Below are positions 16,713-24,427 of a DNA stretch of 33,732 nt, piece by piece (the first letter of the stretch is position 1; every line of letters begins with the position of its first letter). Both the position numbers and the translations under genes were made by a program. Origin of the DNA: a virus; IMG/VR virus record IMGVR_UViG_3300020204_005035, positions 1 to 33,732 of that record, one strand, 5' to 3'. The notes beneath the pieces were generated by a model. That model saw nothing but the letters and a program-made list of their open reading frames with translations. It searched no databases and was not told the DNA's origin.

Positions 16713-18026
16713 ATGATGGAAGAAGTCAATTGGGAGAAGGTGCTGGAGTGGCTCCAGCCGATAAAACCCATGTTTTGCCCAGAGGAGCCTTCGTTGACGC
16801 AGAAGGTTTTTCTCAGGACGAACTGCCTCGAGGGCCTCTTCGGGGGCGCCGCGGGAGGCGGCAAATCGTCCGCGCTGCTGATGTCGGCCATGCAATACCT
16901 CGACGTGCCCGGCTACTCGGCGATCCTGTTCAGGCGGACCTTCGCCGACCTGTCGCTTCCCGGGGCGCTCATGGACAGGTTCCGCGGCTGGATAGCCATG
17001 CACGAGAACGTGCACTGGAACAACAACACCTACGTGGCCACCTTCCCGTCGGGGGCGAGAATATCGTTCGGATACCTCAACAACCAGAACGACTACCTCA
17101 GGTACAAGGGCTCCGAGTTCCAGTTCATCGGCATGGACGAGGTCACCGAGATAAGGGAGAACGACTACCGCTACCTGTTCTCCCGTCTCAGGAGACCGTC
17201 GACGGGCCCCCTCTCCCTGGTGCCGCTGAGGATGAGGGCGGCATCCAACCCCGCCCCGAACTGGGTGAGACAGAGGTTCATCGTCGAGGGGACGGATTCG
17301 GGGAGGGTTTTCGTGCCCTCGAAGCTGACCGACAACCCGGGGATTGACGCCGACTCCTATCGCATAGCCCTCGCCTCGCTGGATCCGCTCGAGAGGAGAA
17401 GGCTGGAGGAGGGCGACTGGTGGGCGACGACGCTCGGAACGATGTTCGACAGGACGTCGTTCGTGGTGATCGACTCCAGCGAGGTCCCCAAGATGGGCCC
17501 GACGGCGAGGGCCGTGAGGTTTTGGGACTTGGCCGCGACCGAGCCGAGCGGATCGAACCCCGACCCGGACTGGACTGTCGGAACCCTCATGCTCTTCGAG
17601 GACGGGGTGGCCTACGTGCTCGACGTGAAGAGGGCGAGGGTGAAGGGCGACAAGGTTGAGCAGCTGGTCGCGCAAACAGCCGCCGAGGACGGGCCCGCCG
17701 TGTCCGTGAGAATGGAGCAGGAGCCGGGTTCCTCAGGGAAGGCGCTCGTCGACCAGTACTCGAGGTACGTCGTCCCGGGGTACGACTTCATGGGAATAAG
17801 GTCCACCGGGGACAAGGTGACGAGGGCGAGGCCTTTCTCCGCCGCCGCCGCCAACGGGAACGTCAGGGTCATCAGGGCGCCCTGGATGACCGACTGGCTC
17901 GACGAGTTCTCTTCCTTTCCCGAGGCCAAAGTTCACGACGACCAGGTTGACTCCGCCGTAGGCGCATACATGTTCCTGGCGGGTTTGGGCTTGCCATTTA
18001 GGAGAGCAGCCACTATCCTCGTGTGA
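16713..18026 (+). CDS. terL: Terminase large subunit
   Basis: This is the ATP-driven DNA packaging motor with a headful or site-specific nuclease. The ATPase domain has a Walker A motif GAAGGGKSS (about residues 45-53) and a Walker B-like strand FQFIGMDE (about 138-146). The C-terminal RNase H-fold nuclease shows VRFWDLAATE (first Asp), VSVRMEQEPGSSGK (acidic centre) and HDDQVDSAVGAY (last Asp). The 437-residue length is normal. Two ATGs stand in tandem. GGAG at 16707-16710 is only 2 nt from the first and 5 nt from the second (16716), so the second is a good alternative start. No small-terminase gene is recognisable before it. It opens the plus-strand gene block. Confidence 0.96.
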   Translation: MMEEVNWEKVLEWLQPIKPMFCPEEPSLTQKVFLRTNCLEGLFGGAAGGGKSSALLMSAMQYLDVPGYSAILFRRTFADLSLPGALMDRFRGWIAMHENVHWNNNTYVATFPSGARISFGYLNNQNDYLRYKGSEFQFIGMDEVTEIRENDYRYLFSRLRRPSTGPLSLVPLRMRAASNPAPNWVRQRFIVEGTDSGRVFVPSKLTDNPGIDADSYRIALASLDPLERRRLEEGDWWATTLGTMFDRTSFVVIDSSEVPKMGPTARAVRFWDLAATEPSGSNPDPDWTVGTLMLFEDGVAYVLDVKRARVKGDKVEQLVAQTAAEDGPAVSVRMEQEPGSSGKALVDQYSRYVVPGYDFMGIRSTGDKVTRARPFSAAAANGNVRVIRAPWMTDWLDEFSSFPEAKVHDDQVDSAVGAYMFLAGLGLPFRRAATILV

Positions 18027-18052
18027 ACTACGTAGCGAGGAGTAAGTAACAC

Positions 18053-18568
18053 ATGCCCAACGAGACCAGCAAGATTGCGTCGCTCGTGAACGAGGTCATC
18101 AGCAGGCTGATGGCGATAGACGCGGAGACGAAGAGCCTGGCCAACGATTCCGTGACCGTCGAGTCGGCGTGCTCGGACCTGTCCGAGCTCAACCGCCTCA
18201 AGCTCGAGGTGTCGGTGCTGTACGACTCCTCGGTGGCGATAGTCGCCGAGAAGATGGCCGACCTCCCCGAGGTCGTCCTCGCCGACGGCACGAAGCTCGA
18301 GAAGAAGACCTCCTACGACAGGAAGTCATGGAAGCACGACGAGCTCGCCGACGTGGTGTCCAGGCGAATCGTCCAACTCTCTACGGACCTCGACACTGGC
18401 GAGGTCGGGGCGACGCCCGAAACGGTCGGCAGGGAAATGCTGAAGTACCTGCAGCCGTCGTACTGGAGGGTGAAGGCTCTCTCGGGGATCGGCGTCACCG
18501 CAGACGAGTACTGCGAGGTGTCCGAGGAAAGCAAAACCAGCGTCATCGTCAGGAGGCCAAAGGAATGA
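18053..18568 (+). CDS. Hypothetical protein upstream of the Rad52-like gene
   Basis: A 171-residue acidic, mostly helical protein. The first ~60 residues are likely coiled-coil (SKIASLVNEVISRL, LSELNRLKLEVS). A middle part (DGTKLEKKTSYDRKSWKH) is more polar. The C-terminal TVGREMLKYLQPSYWRVKAL segment is conserved-looking. AAGAC/GAGG-like bases precede the ATG only weakly. Its stop overlaps the next start (ATGA), so it is probably translationally coupled to the Rad52-like protein and may be a recombination accessory factor. The family is not recognised. Confidence 0.85.
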   Translation: MPNETSKIASLVNEVISRLMAIDAETKSLANDSVTVESACSDLSELNRLKLEVSVLYDSSVAIVAEKMADLPEVVLADGTKLEKKTSYDRKSWKHDELADVVSRRIVQLSTDLDTGEVGATPETVGREMLKYLQPSYWRVKALSGIGVTADEYCEVSEESKTSVIVRRPKE

Positions 18569-19206
18569 ACGGGCAAAGCACCAATCTGTACACCGCCCTC
18601 GCGGAGAACTTCCCGCAGGAGATGGAGAGGACCGTCACCAAGGGCGGCACGGCGCTCACCTACATCCCCGTCAGCGAGGTGATCAACAGGCTGAACAAGG
18701 TCCTCGGGGTGGACAAGTGGTCCTTCACCATCGTTCGTTGCGAGCGCGACGCCGCCGACCCGGATTTCGTCGTGGCCCACGTCAGGATCGAGTACTTCGC
18801 CACGGACTTCCAGCCGATCGCCCGCGACGGTTTCGGCGGGCAGAAGATCAAGCGAACCAAGCAGGGCCAGATACTCGATCTCGGCGACGAGTTCAAGGGC
18901 GCCATATCGGACGCCCTGAAGAAGGCGGCGCAGACTCTCGGCGTCGGGCTGTACCTGGCCCGAAGCGACGACGCCATAGAGATCGAGCAACACCTCGAGG
19001 CCGAGTCGGTCCAGGACGGCAAGGTCTCGCTGTGGAACACGTTCGTGTCGCTGGCCAAGGGTCTCGAGCCGGACCAAAAGAACAAGATGCGTGAGCGTTG
19101 GAACGAGCGGACGAAGGGGGAGCCCGTGCCCAAGTCGATCGACTCGGTGTCGGTGGAGGACCTCGAGTTCATCGTCGCCGAGGTGAATCGCATCAAGTCC
19201 GAGTAG
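18565..19206 (+). CDS. Rad52/Rad22-like single-strand annealing recombinase
   Basis: The 213-residue protein carries the Rad52-type N-terminal core: a GTALTYIPVSEVINRLN segment followed by KVLGVDKWSF, then the AHVRIEYFA strand and DEFKGAISDALKKAAQ with LGVGLYLA. Rad52-family phage proteins bind single-stranded DNA and anneal complementary strands during recombination-dependent replication and repair. The start ATG overlaps the upstream stop, so the longer frame opening at 18169 is not used before this point. It is followed 6 bp later by a Cas4/RecB-like nuclease, a classic exonuclease-annealase pairing. Confidence 0.88.
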   Translation: MNGQSTNLYTALAENFPQEMERTVTKGGTALTYIPVSEVINRLNKVLGVDKWSFTIVRCERDAADPDFVVAHVRIEYFATDFQPIARDGFGGQKIKRTKQGQILDLGDEFKGAISDALKKAAQTLGVGLYLARSDDAIEIEQHLEAESVQDGKVSLWNTFVSLAKGLEPDQKNKMRERWNERTKGEPVPKSIDSVSVEDLEFIVAEVNRIKSE

Positions 19207-19212
19207 GGTCCC

Positions 19213-20001
19213 ATGTCGGACCCGCTCCCATACGAGCTACCCGAGTACGTCTCGCCGTCCTCGCTGGCGACGTACTCGCAGTGCCCGTTGAAGTACAAGT
19301 ACTCCCGCGTCAACCAGATACAGGAACCCCCGACGCAGGCGACCCTGCTGGGGAACTTCGTCCACGACGTCCTCGAGTCGTTCTACGGGTCGCTGGACCC
19401 CGATCAGAGGACTGCGACATCGCTGAGGTCGCTCAGCACGTCCGTGTGGTCCGACGGAAAGTGGGCGGACCGGATTAGGGGCGTAGTTCCCGAGAAGGAA
19501 GCGCAAAAATTCAGGTGGTCGGCGTGGTGGTGCCTGGAGAACATATTCAGGGTCGAGCAACCATCGGCCGTAACCGTAGGCGGCGTCGAGACGGAGCTTG
19601 ACGGCAGGGTGGGAGGCGTCAGGGTGAAGGGCTTCATCGACAGGTGGTTCGTCGACGATGGGATGGTTCGCATATCCGACTACAAGACGGGCAAGACGCC
19701 GCGCGAGCCGTACGTCGACGACAAGTTCATACAGCTGATGATCTACGCGACGCTCCTCTCGGGTGTGTCCGAGCACCCGATCGGCTCGGTGGAGCTCCTG
19801 TACCTCAAGGACGGCAAGCGGTTCATCAGGCTAGTGGACCAGTCGAAACTGGACGAGGTGCACAGGCTCATAACCGAGACGTACGACGCCATCGTCTCGT
19901 CGTTCAACGACAACAACTGGCCGGCGAAACCGACAAAGCTTTGCAACTGGTGCTTCTTCAAGGATACGATATGCGAGTATTGGAAGAAGGAAAAAAAATG
20001 A
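19213..20001 (+). CDS. PD-(D/E)XK exonuclease, Cas4/RecB family, with probable 4Fe-4S cluster
   Basis: The 262-residue protein has the Cas4/RecB nuclease signature: SLATYSQCPLKYKY (Cys24), NFVHDVLE (His51), GFIDRW (Asp143), SDYKTGK (Asp156, Lys158) and the QLMIYA helix (Gln174, Tyr178). Three further Cys (244, 247, 254) near the C-terminus pair with Cys24 in the pattern that holds an iron-sulfur cluster in Cas4 and AddB. The probable role is DNA end resection, feeding single strands to the adjacent Rad52-like protein. No CRISPR array is present, so a Cas4 adaptation role is unlikely. Its stop overlaps the next gene's ATG. Confidence 0.92.
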   Translation: MSDPLPYELPEYVSPSSLATYSQCPLKYKYSRVNQIQEPPTQATLLGNFVHDVLESFYGSLDPDQRTATSLRSLSTSVWSDGKWADRIRGVVPEKEAQKFRWSAWWCLENIFRVEQPSAVTVGGVETELDGRVGGVRVKGFIDRWFVDDGMVRISDYKTGKTPREPYVDDKFIQLMIYATLLSGVSEHPIGSVELLYLKDGKRFIRLVDQSKLDEVHRLITETYDAIVSSFNDNNWPAKPTKLCNWCFFKDTICEYWKKEKK

Positions 20002-20546
20002 ACCACTACATAAGCGACGACGCCTTCGCGCACATGGTGGCGCAGGAAGTCAAGAACAAGGCGTCGGACGAGCACAAGCAGTTCCTTTGCCAGTCGCACA
20101 ACCTGGACAGGTGGATGAGGGCACTCAACGCCCTGCTGGATAATTTGAACCGCCAGATCGAGGGCCTGACGCAGGACATGATCGCCGACGACAAGAGGTA
20201 CCTGAGTCTCGGCGAGGACGGCGTGAACCTGGGGGTGGAGGCGAAGATGTACTACGAGAGCAAAATCGCCAAGGCCGATCGCTTCAAGTTCTACGTCGTC
20301 AAGCGCGTCTCCGACGTCGCCGGCATGATCTCGCTGCAAAAGGCGACCGGCGCCGACCGGGAGAATTTCTACGAGATGTGCCGTGACGCCATAGAGGCCC
20401 ACAGGACGTATCTTTTGAGGTATGACATTGAGACGACGCCGGCCGATGAAGCGCTCTACAAAGCGCTCAACGGAGTCTGGGCGTTCGAAAGACTCGGCGC
20501 CCCCGAAGAGGAGAACGAAACTCAGGAGTCGCTCCAAAAAAACTGA
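19998..20546 (+). CDS. Hypothetical helical protein in the recombination block
   Basis: A 182-residue, mainly helical protein starts at an ATG overlapping the upstream stop (ATGA), after an A-rich run. It has long charged helices (KNKASDEHKQFLCQSHN, LNALLDNLNRQIEG, MYYESKIAKADRFKFYVVKR) and an acidic tail. No catalytic motif is visible. Its 3' end overlaps the HNH gene start in another frame by about 100 bp. Co-transcription with the nuclease and annealase genes suggests an accessory role in DNA metabolism. Confidence 0.85.
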   Translation: MNHYISDDAFAHMVAQEVKNKASDEHKQFLCQSHNLDRWMRALNALLDNLNRQIEGLTQDMIADDKRYLSLGEDGVNLGVEAKMYYESKIAKADRFKFYVVKRVSDVAGMISLQKATGADRENFYEMCRDAIEAHRTYLLRYDIETTPADEALYKALNGVWAFERLGAPEEENETQESLQKN

Positions 20547-20826
20547 GTCAATTTACGTCGAGCGACGGGCCGTCGTCCGAAAGATTCTGACGGAGAGGAA
20601 ATGGTGCGAGGCGTGCCCTGTGTTCGCCAAGCACGACGGCAGGATCACTTACATCCGCAAACCGGCGCAGGACGTCCACGAGCTCGTGCGCAGATCGCAG
20701 GGCGGCTCGATACTGGAAGAGAAAAATCTCATGGCCGTGTGCAGGCCGTGTCACGAGAGAATCGGAAAATATCCGCAAAAAGCCTTCGAATTGGGTCTGT
20801 CCATTGAGAGTTGGAAAAAAACGTAA
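20446..20826 (+). CDS. HNH endonuclease
   Basis: The 126-residue protein has a highly basic N-terminus (KRSTKRST, KRRTKLRSRSKK) and then an HNH module: WCEACP (first zinc-type Cys pair), DVHELVRRSQGGS (His of the first strand), EEKNLMAVCRPCHERI (Asn, second Cys pair, final His). Such small HNH proteins nick or cut DNA; phage members help packaging or act as homing enzymes. The start at 20446 was chosen over the ATG at 20422 to reduce overlap with the previous gene. Both remain possible because no GTG or TTG occurs later, before the domain. It is the last gene before a 184-bp gap. Confidence 0.85.
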   Translation: MKRSTKRSTESGRSKDSAPPKRRTKLRSRSKKTESIYVERRAVVRKILTERKWCEACPVFAKHDGRITYIRKPAQDVHELVRRSQGGSILEEKNLMAVCRPCHERIGKYPQKAFELGLSIESWKKT

Positions 20827-20857
20827 TCGTATAACTATTACCCTTTTCAGTATTAGC

Positions 20858-20863
20858 TATAAG
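20858..20863 (+). promoter_or_regulatory. Possible promoter -10 box (TATAAG) after the HNH gene
   Basis: The stretch TATTAGCTATAAGGATACAAT is AT-rich in otherwise GC-rich DNA and lies at the start of the 184-bp non-coding gap before the RuvC-like gene. The neighbouring GATACAAT is an alternative. No good -35 box is visible. Confidence 0.35.
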
Positions 20864-21010
20864 GATACAATCGTGGCAGGTAACTCGACAAGGGAGGGGG
20901 TGATCCGTTCTGGCGGTTAAATCCGCGACGGGTTAGGCCCCCATCGGGCGCCGCGCCTCCGGGGAGTGCAGGCCCCGGGGGCAGCCCGCCAAGCGCGGTA
21001 GTTTTCGTTC
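20864..21010 (+). other. Structured leader region of the RuvC-like gene, with a possible upstream mini-ORF
   Basis: The gap between the HNH and RuvC genes holds strong RNA structure. CCTCCGGGG (20956-20964) pairs with CCCCGGGGG (20973-20981; 9 pairs, one G-U) around an 8-nt loop. The pair is flanked by CCGCG (20951-20955) and CGCGG (20994-20998). A smaller GCGG/CCGC hairpin lies near 20913-20926. A GTG at 20873 opens a 15-codon frame ending at 20920, with a later in-frame GTG at 20900 after AGGGAGG. The GTG start of the next gene lacks a clear ribosome site, so this leader may regulate it, or be a small RNA. Confidence 0.5.
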
Positions 21011-21571
21011 GTGGCAAAAGAAAAAATCTTCATGGGGCTGGATTTGTCCCTCTCGTCCACGGGGTGGTCCGTGCGAGATTCCCGGGGCGCAATAATCCCG
21101 AAGAGCAGGGGCACGCAGAGGCTGATCGACATATCAACCACCGTGATGGAGCTCGTCCGCTTTCACCGCGTGACCGCCGTCGTCCTGGAGGGCTACGCTT
21201 TCGCCGCCCGCTCTGGCCAGGCGTTCTCGATCGGCGAGCTCGGCGGGGTCGTGAGGTACGTCCTCTGCTCCGCCAACATACCCTTCGTTGAGGTGGCGCC
21301 GACGACGAGGGCCAAATTCGCCACGGGAAAGGGCAACTCCTCGAAGAGCGAGGTCGTTTCCGCCGTATCGGCCAGGACGGGGATTGCGTGGGTCGGTCCC
21401 GGAGCCGACGACATGTGCGACGCATGGATACTGGAGGAAATGGCATTGATTAGGCACGGCGAGGCAAGGTACGATTGGCCCGAGGCAAGCCGAGCCGTCG
21501 CCGACGGAGTCGACTGGTCGCCCGTTGACAACTACGAAGGAAGGTGCAGTGACTCGCAGTACTCCGATTAG
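21011..21571 (+). CDS. RuvC-like Holliday-junction resolvase
   Basis: The 186-residue RNase H-fold nuclease has the RuvC acidic residues: GLDLSLSSTGW (Asp11), VVLEGYAF (Glu60), and ADDMCDAWIL (Asp133/Asp134, Asp137). A Lys-rich GKGNSSKSEV segment matches the family's basic helix. Resolvases cut four-way junctions to debranch DNA before packaging. The start is GTG at 21011, with an in-frame TAG just upstream (20999). An internal ATG at 21032 would remove the first seven residues but keep Asp11. Neither has a good Shine-Dalgarno sequence, in contrast to neighbouring genes. Confidence 0.9.
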   Translation: MAKEKIFMGLDLSLSSTGWSVRDSRGAIIPKSRGTQRLIDISTTVMELVRFHRVTAVVLEGYAFAARSGQAFSIGELGGVVRYVLCSANIPFVEVAPTTRAKFATGKGNSSKSEVVSAVSARTGIAWVGPGADDMCDAWILEEMALIRHGEARYDWPEASRAVADGVDWSPVDNYEGRCSDSQYSD

Positions 21572-21887
21572 CCAGGTTGAAGTCGAGGAGGAACTCCTTC
21601 GTCTGATGGAACTCCTCGAGGGCGAGACCGAGGCCTTTGAGACGCTCTCCATGGACTCAGCAAAGAAGGAGGCCAAGTACAAGGCGAACTGGGCGAAGTC
21701 GTACCTGGCCGCCAAGGGTTCCATCAAGGAGCGCGAGGCCTGGGCCGACTACCAGATGAACGACGAGAACTACGACTACAAGATCTCCGAGGCCCTCGTC
21801 AAGGCGAAGAGGGAGAAGCTGCTGTCGCTGAGAACCTCAATCGACGCGCTCAGGACGCTGAACGCAAACGTCAGGGCACAAGTGTGA
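21549..21887 (+). CDS. Hypothetical small helical protein
   Basis: A 112-residue, highly charged helical protein (QVEVEEELLRLMELLEGE, then KKEAKYKANWAKSYLAAKG, and ISEALVKAKREKLLSLRTS). The GTG at 21549 was preferred over the TTG at 21525 because GGAAGG sits upstream at good spacing; it overlaps the RuvC gene by 23 bp. The regular pattern suggests a coiled-coil or helical bundle, perhaps a DNA-metabolism accessory. No family is recognised. Its stop overlaps the next GTG start. Confidence 0.8.
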   Translation: MTRSTPISQVEVEEELLRLMELLEGETEAFETLSMDSAKKEAKYKANWAKSYLAAKGSIKEREAWADYQMNDENYDYKISEALVKAKREKLLSLRTSIDALRTLNANVRAQV

Positions 21888-22681
21888 GCGACGAAAACAA
21901 CGACGACGGGAACATCCACCCCTCCCTCGCTGGTCTCGCCGTCAGCATCGACCTGCTCAGGCCGATGGAGAAGAACCCGCGCATCGGCAACGTCGAGTCA
22001 ATCGTCGCCTCCTACAGGGAGTTCGGACAAATAAAGCCGATAGTAGTCATGCCCGCCGGGGACGGAAAGTATTCCGTGATAGCCGGCAATCACCAGCTGA
22101 TCGCCGCCAAGAAGCTGGGATGGAAAAAAATAGCGGCGATCGTTTACGACGTAGACGAAAGTCGCGGCCATGCGTTCGCCCTCGCCGACAACAGGACGAC
22201 GGAGCTGGGAAACACCGACCAGCAGGTCGTGCTAGATCTCATATCGGAGATCTCCTCGGACTACCCGGACCTGCTTCTCGGTCTCGGCTGGGACGAGTTC
22301 GAGGTCGCCTCCATAAACATGGACATCATCACCAACGAGAGGAACGACAACCGGGGCGGGTACACGCCGGCCGTGATAGTCAACCCGTTCCAGACCGCAG
22401 ACGACGAACGGATCGTCGAGACGAAAAACCAAAACGACGAAATTGACTACGTCGCGACGGACTCGGTTGACAAGGAGGAGGCGATCACGAGGGGAAGCAC
22501 GGCGGTCGGCGTCAAGGGCGGGGAGAGGGCGATAGTGCAGTACACGCTCGTGTTCGACGACACCGTGCAACAAAAGAGATGGTACGACTTCATCAGGTAC
22601 CTGAGGAACGACCCCGCATACGTCGGCGATACCACGGCATCCAAGCTGATCGACTTCATAAACACGAACGCGGAGTTCTGA
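21884..22681 (+). CDS. ParB-like nuclease-domain protein (first of two flanking the PAPS-reductase-like gene)
   Basis: The 265-residue protein starts at GTG in an overlap with the previous stop. The ParB/sulfiredoxin-fold core (about 18-110) shows the strand KPIVVMPAGDGKYSVI and the box GNHQLIAAKKLGW (68-80), followed by ADNRTTELG. This is the ParB N-terminal CTPase-like/nuclease domain seen in many phage proteins. The C-terminal half (IVQYTLVFDD, KRWYDFIRYLRN) is a separate domain. In other phages and in the E. coli IbrAB pair, such a protein is encoded next to a PAPS-reductase-like enzyme, as here (TGATG overlap), which suggests they act together on DNA or in regulation. Confidence 0.88.
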   Translation: MSDENNDDGNIHPSLAGLAVSIDLLRPMEKNPRIGNVESIVASYREFGQIKPIVVMPAGDGKYSVIAGNHQLIAAKKLGWKKIAAIVYDVDESRGHAFALADNRTTELGNTDQQVVLDLISEISSDYPDLLLGLGWDEFEVASINMDIITNERNDNRGGYTPAVIVNPFQTADDERIVETKNQNDEIDYVATDSVDKEEAITRGSTAVGVKGGERAIVQYTLVFDDTVQQKRWYDFIRYLRNDPAYVGDTTASKLIDFINTNAEF

Positions 22682-23811
22682 TGCCGCGCAAGCGCCTCTA
22701 CCTTGACATGACCTGCGTGGACGCGGCGAGAAAGAGGATCAGGCACGTCTACGACACGTTCGACACGGTCTGCGTGCAGTTCTCCGGGGGCAAGGACTCG
22801 ACGGCCGTGCTCCACCTCGCCAAGGAGTTGCACGAGGAGCGCGGTCTCGGCCCCGTCAGGGCGATATTCAGGGACGAGGAGATGGTCAGTCCGATGGTCA
22901 TAGATTTCGTGGAGAAGGTCAGGAACTACGACTGGGTGGAGATGGAGTGGTACTGCCTCTCCGTCGGGGTTGAGGTGTGGTCGATGGGCAAGAGAACGAC
23001 CGAGATGACCTGGTCCGGGTTGAGGGAGAAGGAGGGTCGTCTCGTCAGGCCGATGCCGAAATTCGCCATAAACGCGGAATCGTTCGGGCTGAGCAGGGAC
23101 AAGGACATGGGGGACACCGACTATTGGACCATGCAGGGCAAGAAGGGGAGGACGGCCTTCCTGACGGGCGTGAGGGCGAACGAATCCATGGTCAGGTACA
23201 GGTCCCTCGTCCAGAAGCTTCACGAGAACTACATCGTCGCACCGTACAAGGCGCCCAGGAACCTCCCGATGAGGTTTGCGAAGATAATCTACGACTGGAC
23301 GAGCGACGACGTGCTCAGGTTCGTCGCCGAGGAGCACGGCGCGGAGTACTGCGAGTACTACGACGTCGCCGCGATGACCGGATCGAACACGAGGGTCGGC
23401 ATACCCCTGTACTGCGTGGCGGCGAGGAGGATGGGCGATCTCATGGTCACCGAACCATTCTTCTTCGACCAGCTGCAGAGGGTTTGGCCGATGATCGACG
23501 CCCAGCGGAGGCTGTGGGCCGACTACGACGTCGAGAAGCTGATCATGGGCTACGCCCGCTACGGTTGGGACGGGGTGAAGGCATGCATAGACGATCACAT
23601 GATGAGCGAGTCGGACCGTCACTACGCAAAGGCGTTCTGCGCGAAGTTCAGGATGAAGATGCGAAACGACCCGAAGAGCTACCCGATCCACTGGTTGATC
23701 CGGACATTGTTGCTGAACGAGTTCACCGCCGCCTCCCCGACGCCGATGGGACCGGGCACGAAAGCCTTCGGAATAGCGAAGAGGGAGAACGCGGAGGAGA
23801 GCGATGAGTGA
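22681..23811 (+). CDS. PAPS reductase / IbrA-like PP-loop ATP pyrophosphatase
   Basis: The 376-residue protein has the N-type PP-loop SGGKDST (35-41), which binds ATP and adenylates a substrate in PAPS reductases, thiolation enzymes and DndC. FRDEEM and TGVRANESMVRYRS are conserved family blocks, and the middle carries DWTSDDVLRFVAEEHGAEYCEYYD. Its length and flanking ParB-like proteins resemble the IbrA/IbrB type better than assimilatory CysH. The true phage substrate is unknown. A sulfur- or nucleotide-type DNA modification is possible, but Dnd partners (DndD, DndE) are not in the window. It overlaps its neighbours on both sides. Confidence 0.9.
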   Translation: MPRKRLYLDMTCVDAARKRIRHVYDTFDTVCVQFSGGKDSTAVLHLAKELHEERGLGPVRAIFRDEEMVSPMVIDFVEKVRNYDWVEMEWYCLSVGVEVWSMGKRTTEMTWSGLREKEGRLVRPMPKFAINAESFGLSRDKDMGDTDYWTMQGKKGRTAFLTGVRANESMVRYRSLVQKLHENYIVAPYKAPRNLPMRFAKIIYDWTSDDVLRFVAEEHGAEYCEYYDVAAMTGSNTRVGIPLYCVAARRMGDLMVTEPFFFDQLQRVWPMIDAQRRLWADYDVEKLIMGYARYGWDGVKACIDDHMMSESDRHYAKAFCAKFRMKMRNDPKSYPIHWLIRTLLLNEFTAASPTPMGPGTKAFGIAKRENAEESDE

Positions 23812-24364
23812 GGGTCGGCACGAGAAGCTGGAACCGAGCGTCCTGAGGAGCGCCCCGTGGCGCACCACCTACATAGTCAAACCCGATTTGAGCCTGCTGG
23901 CCACCTCGCTGCACAGGTACGGGTGGATCTTCCCGATCGTCGCATGCGGCAAGGCCGAGGACGGGGGGCTTCTGGTGGTCGACGGTCACGAGAGGCTCGC
24001 GCTCGCAAGTGCGACGCCGCAACTCATGATCGAGGGTCGCTTCGTCCCCGTCGTCGTTTTCCCGAACCTGTCCGAGACCGAGGCAATGATCATGCACGTC
24101 ACCCTGAACAGGGCGAGGGGCCAGGTCATGAACGCAAGGCTCTCGCACGTGGTCAGGACCATAATCAAGTCGGGCGCCCACAGCAGGGAATCCCTGATGC
24201 TGACCCTCGGCATGACCACCGACGAGTTCCAGGTCCTGCTGGACGGGTCGCTGGTCAAAATGAGGAAGGTCGCCGAGCACTCGTACTCCAAGGCGTGGAT
24301 CCCGATAGAGGCGAGTCACGACGAGAGGGCACAGTTCGAGAGGCCACCGAACCCAGACAGGTAG
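23804..24364 (+). CDS. Second ParB-like protein downstream of the PAPS-reductase-like gene
   Basis: The 186-residue protein overlaps the upstream gene by 8 bp. Its ParB-like core has the strand PIVACGKAEDGGLLVVD and the box DGHERLALA (60-68). A later TLNRARGQVMNARLSHVV matches the LNRxRG-type helix seen in many phage ParB-domain proteins. A C-terminal helix pair (SRESLMLTLGMTTDEFQVLL) looks like a helix-turn-helix. It is diverged from the first ParB-like protein rather than a recent duplicate. It is probably the third component of the ParB / PAPS-reductase set. Confidence 0.85.
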   Translation: MSEGRHEKLEPSVLRSAPWRTTYIVKPDLSLLATSLHRYGWIFPIVACGKAEDGGLLVVDGHERLALASATPQLMIEGRFVPVVVFPNLSETEAMIMHVTLNRARGQVMNARLSHVVRTIIKSGAHSRESLMLTLGMTTDEFQVLLDGSLVKMRKVAEHSYSKAWIPIEASHDERAQFERPPNPDR

Positions 24365-24393
24365 CCGTTCCGACCGAGAGGTCTCTCTTGCTG

Positions 24394-24399
24394 TAAAAT
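24394..24399 (+). promoter_or_regulatory. Weak candidate -10 box (TAAAAT) before the 24428 gene
   Basis: In the 63-bp gap after the ParB-like gene, TAAAAT follows CTTGCTG in a locally AT-rich stretch. GGAG at 24418-24421 then serves as ribosome site for the ATG at 24428. The -35 is unclear. Confidence 0.3.
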
Positions 24400-24427
24400 T
24401 TGCGTAACCCAACAACTGGAGAGCGCA

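Noticed and set aside
19213-20001. Cas4 as evidence for a CRISPR system
   Set aside because: No repeat-spacer array or other cas gene is visible; phage Cas4-like nucleases usually serve recombination.
20913-20998. A tRNA or tmRNA in the gap before the RuvC-like gene
   Set aside because: No acceptor stem, T-loop consensus or CCA end could be fitted to the hairpins.
22447-23868. A 473-codon minus-strand frame
   Set aside because: Antisense shadow of the PAPS-reductase-like gene, whose PP-loop is on the plus strand.
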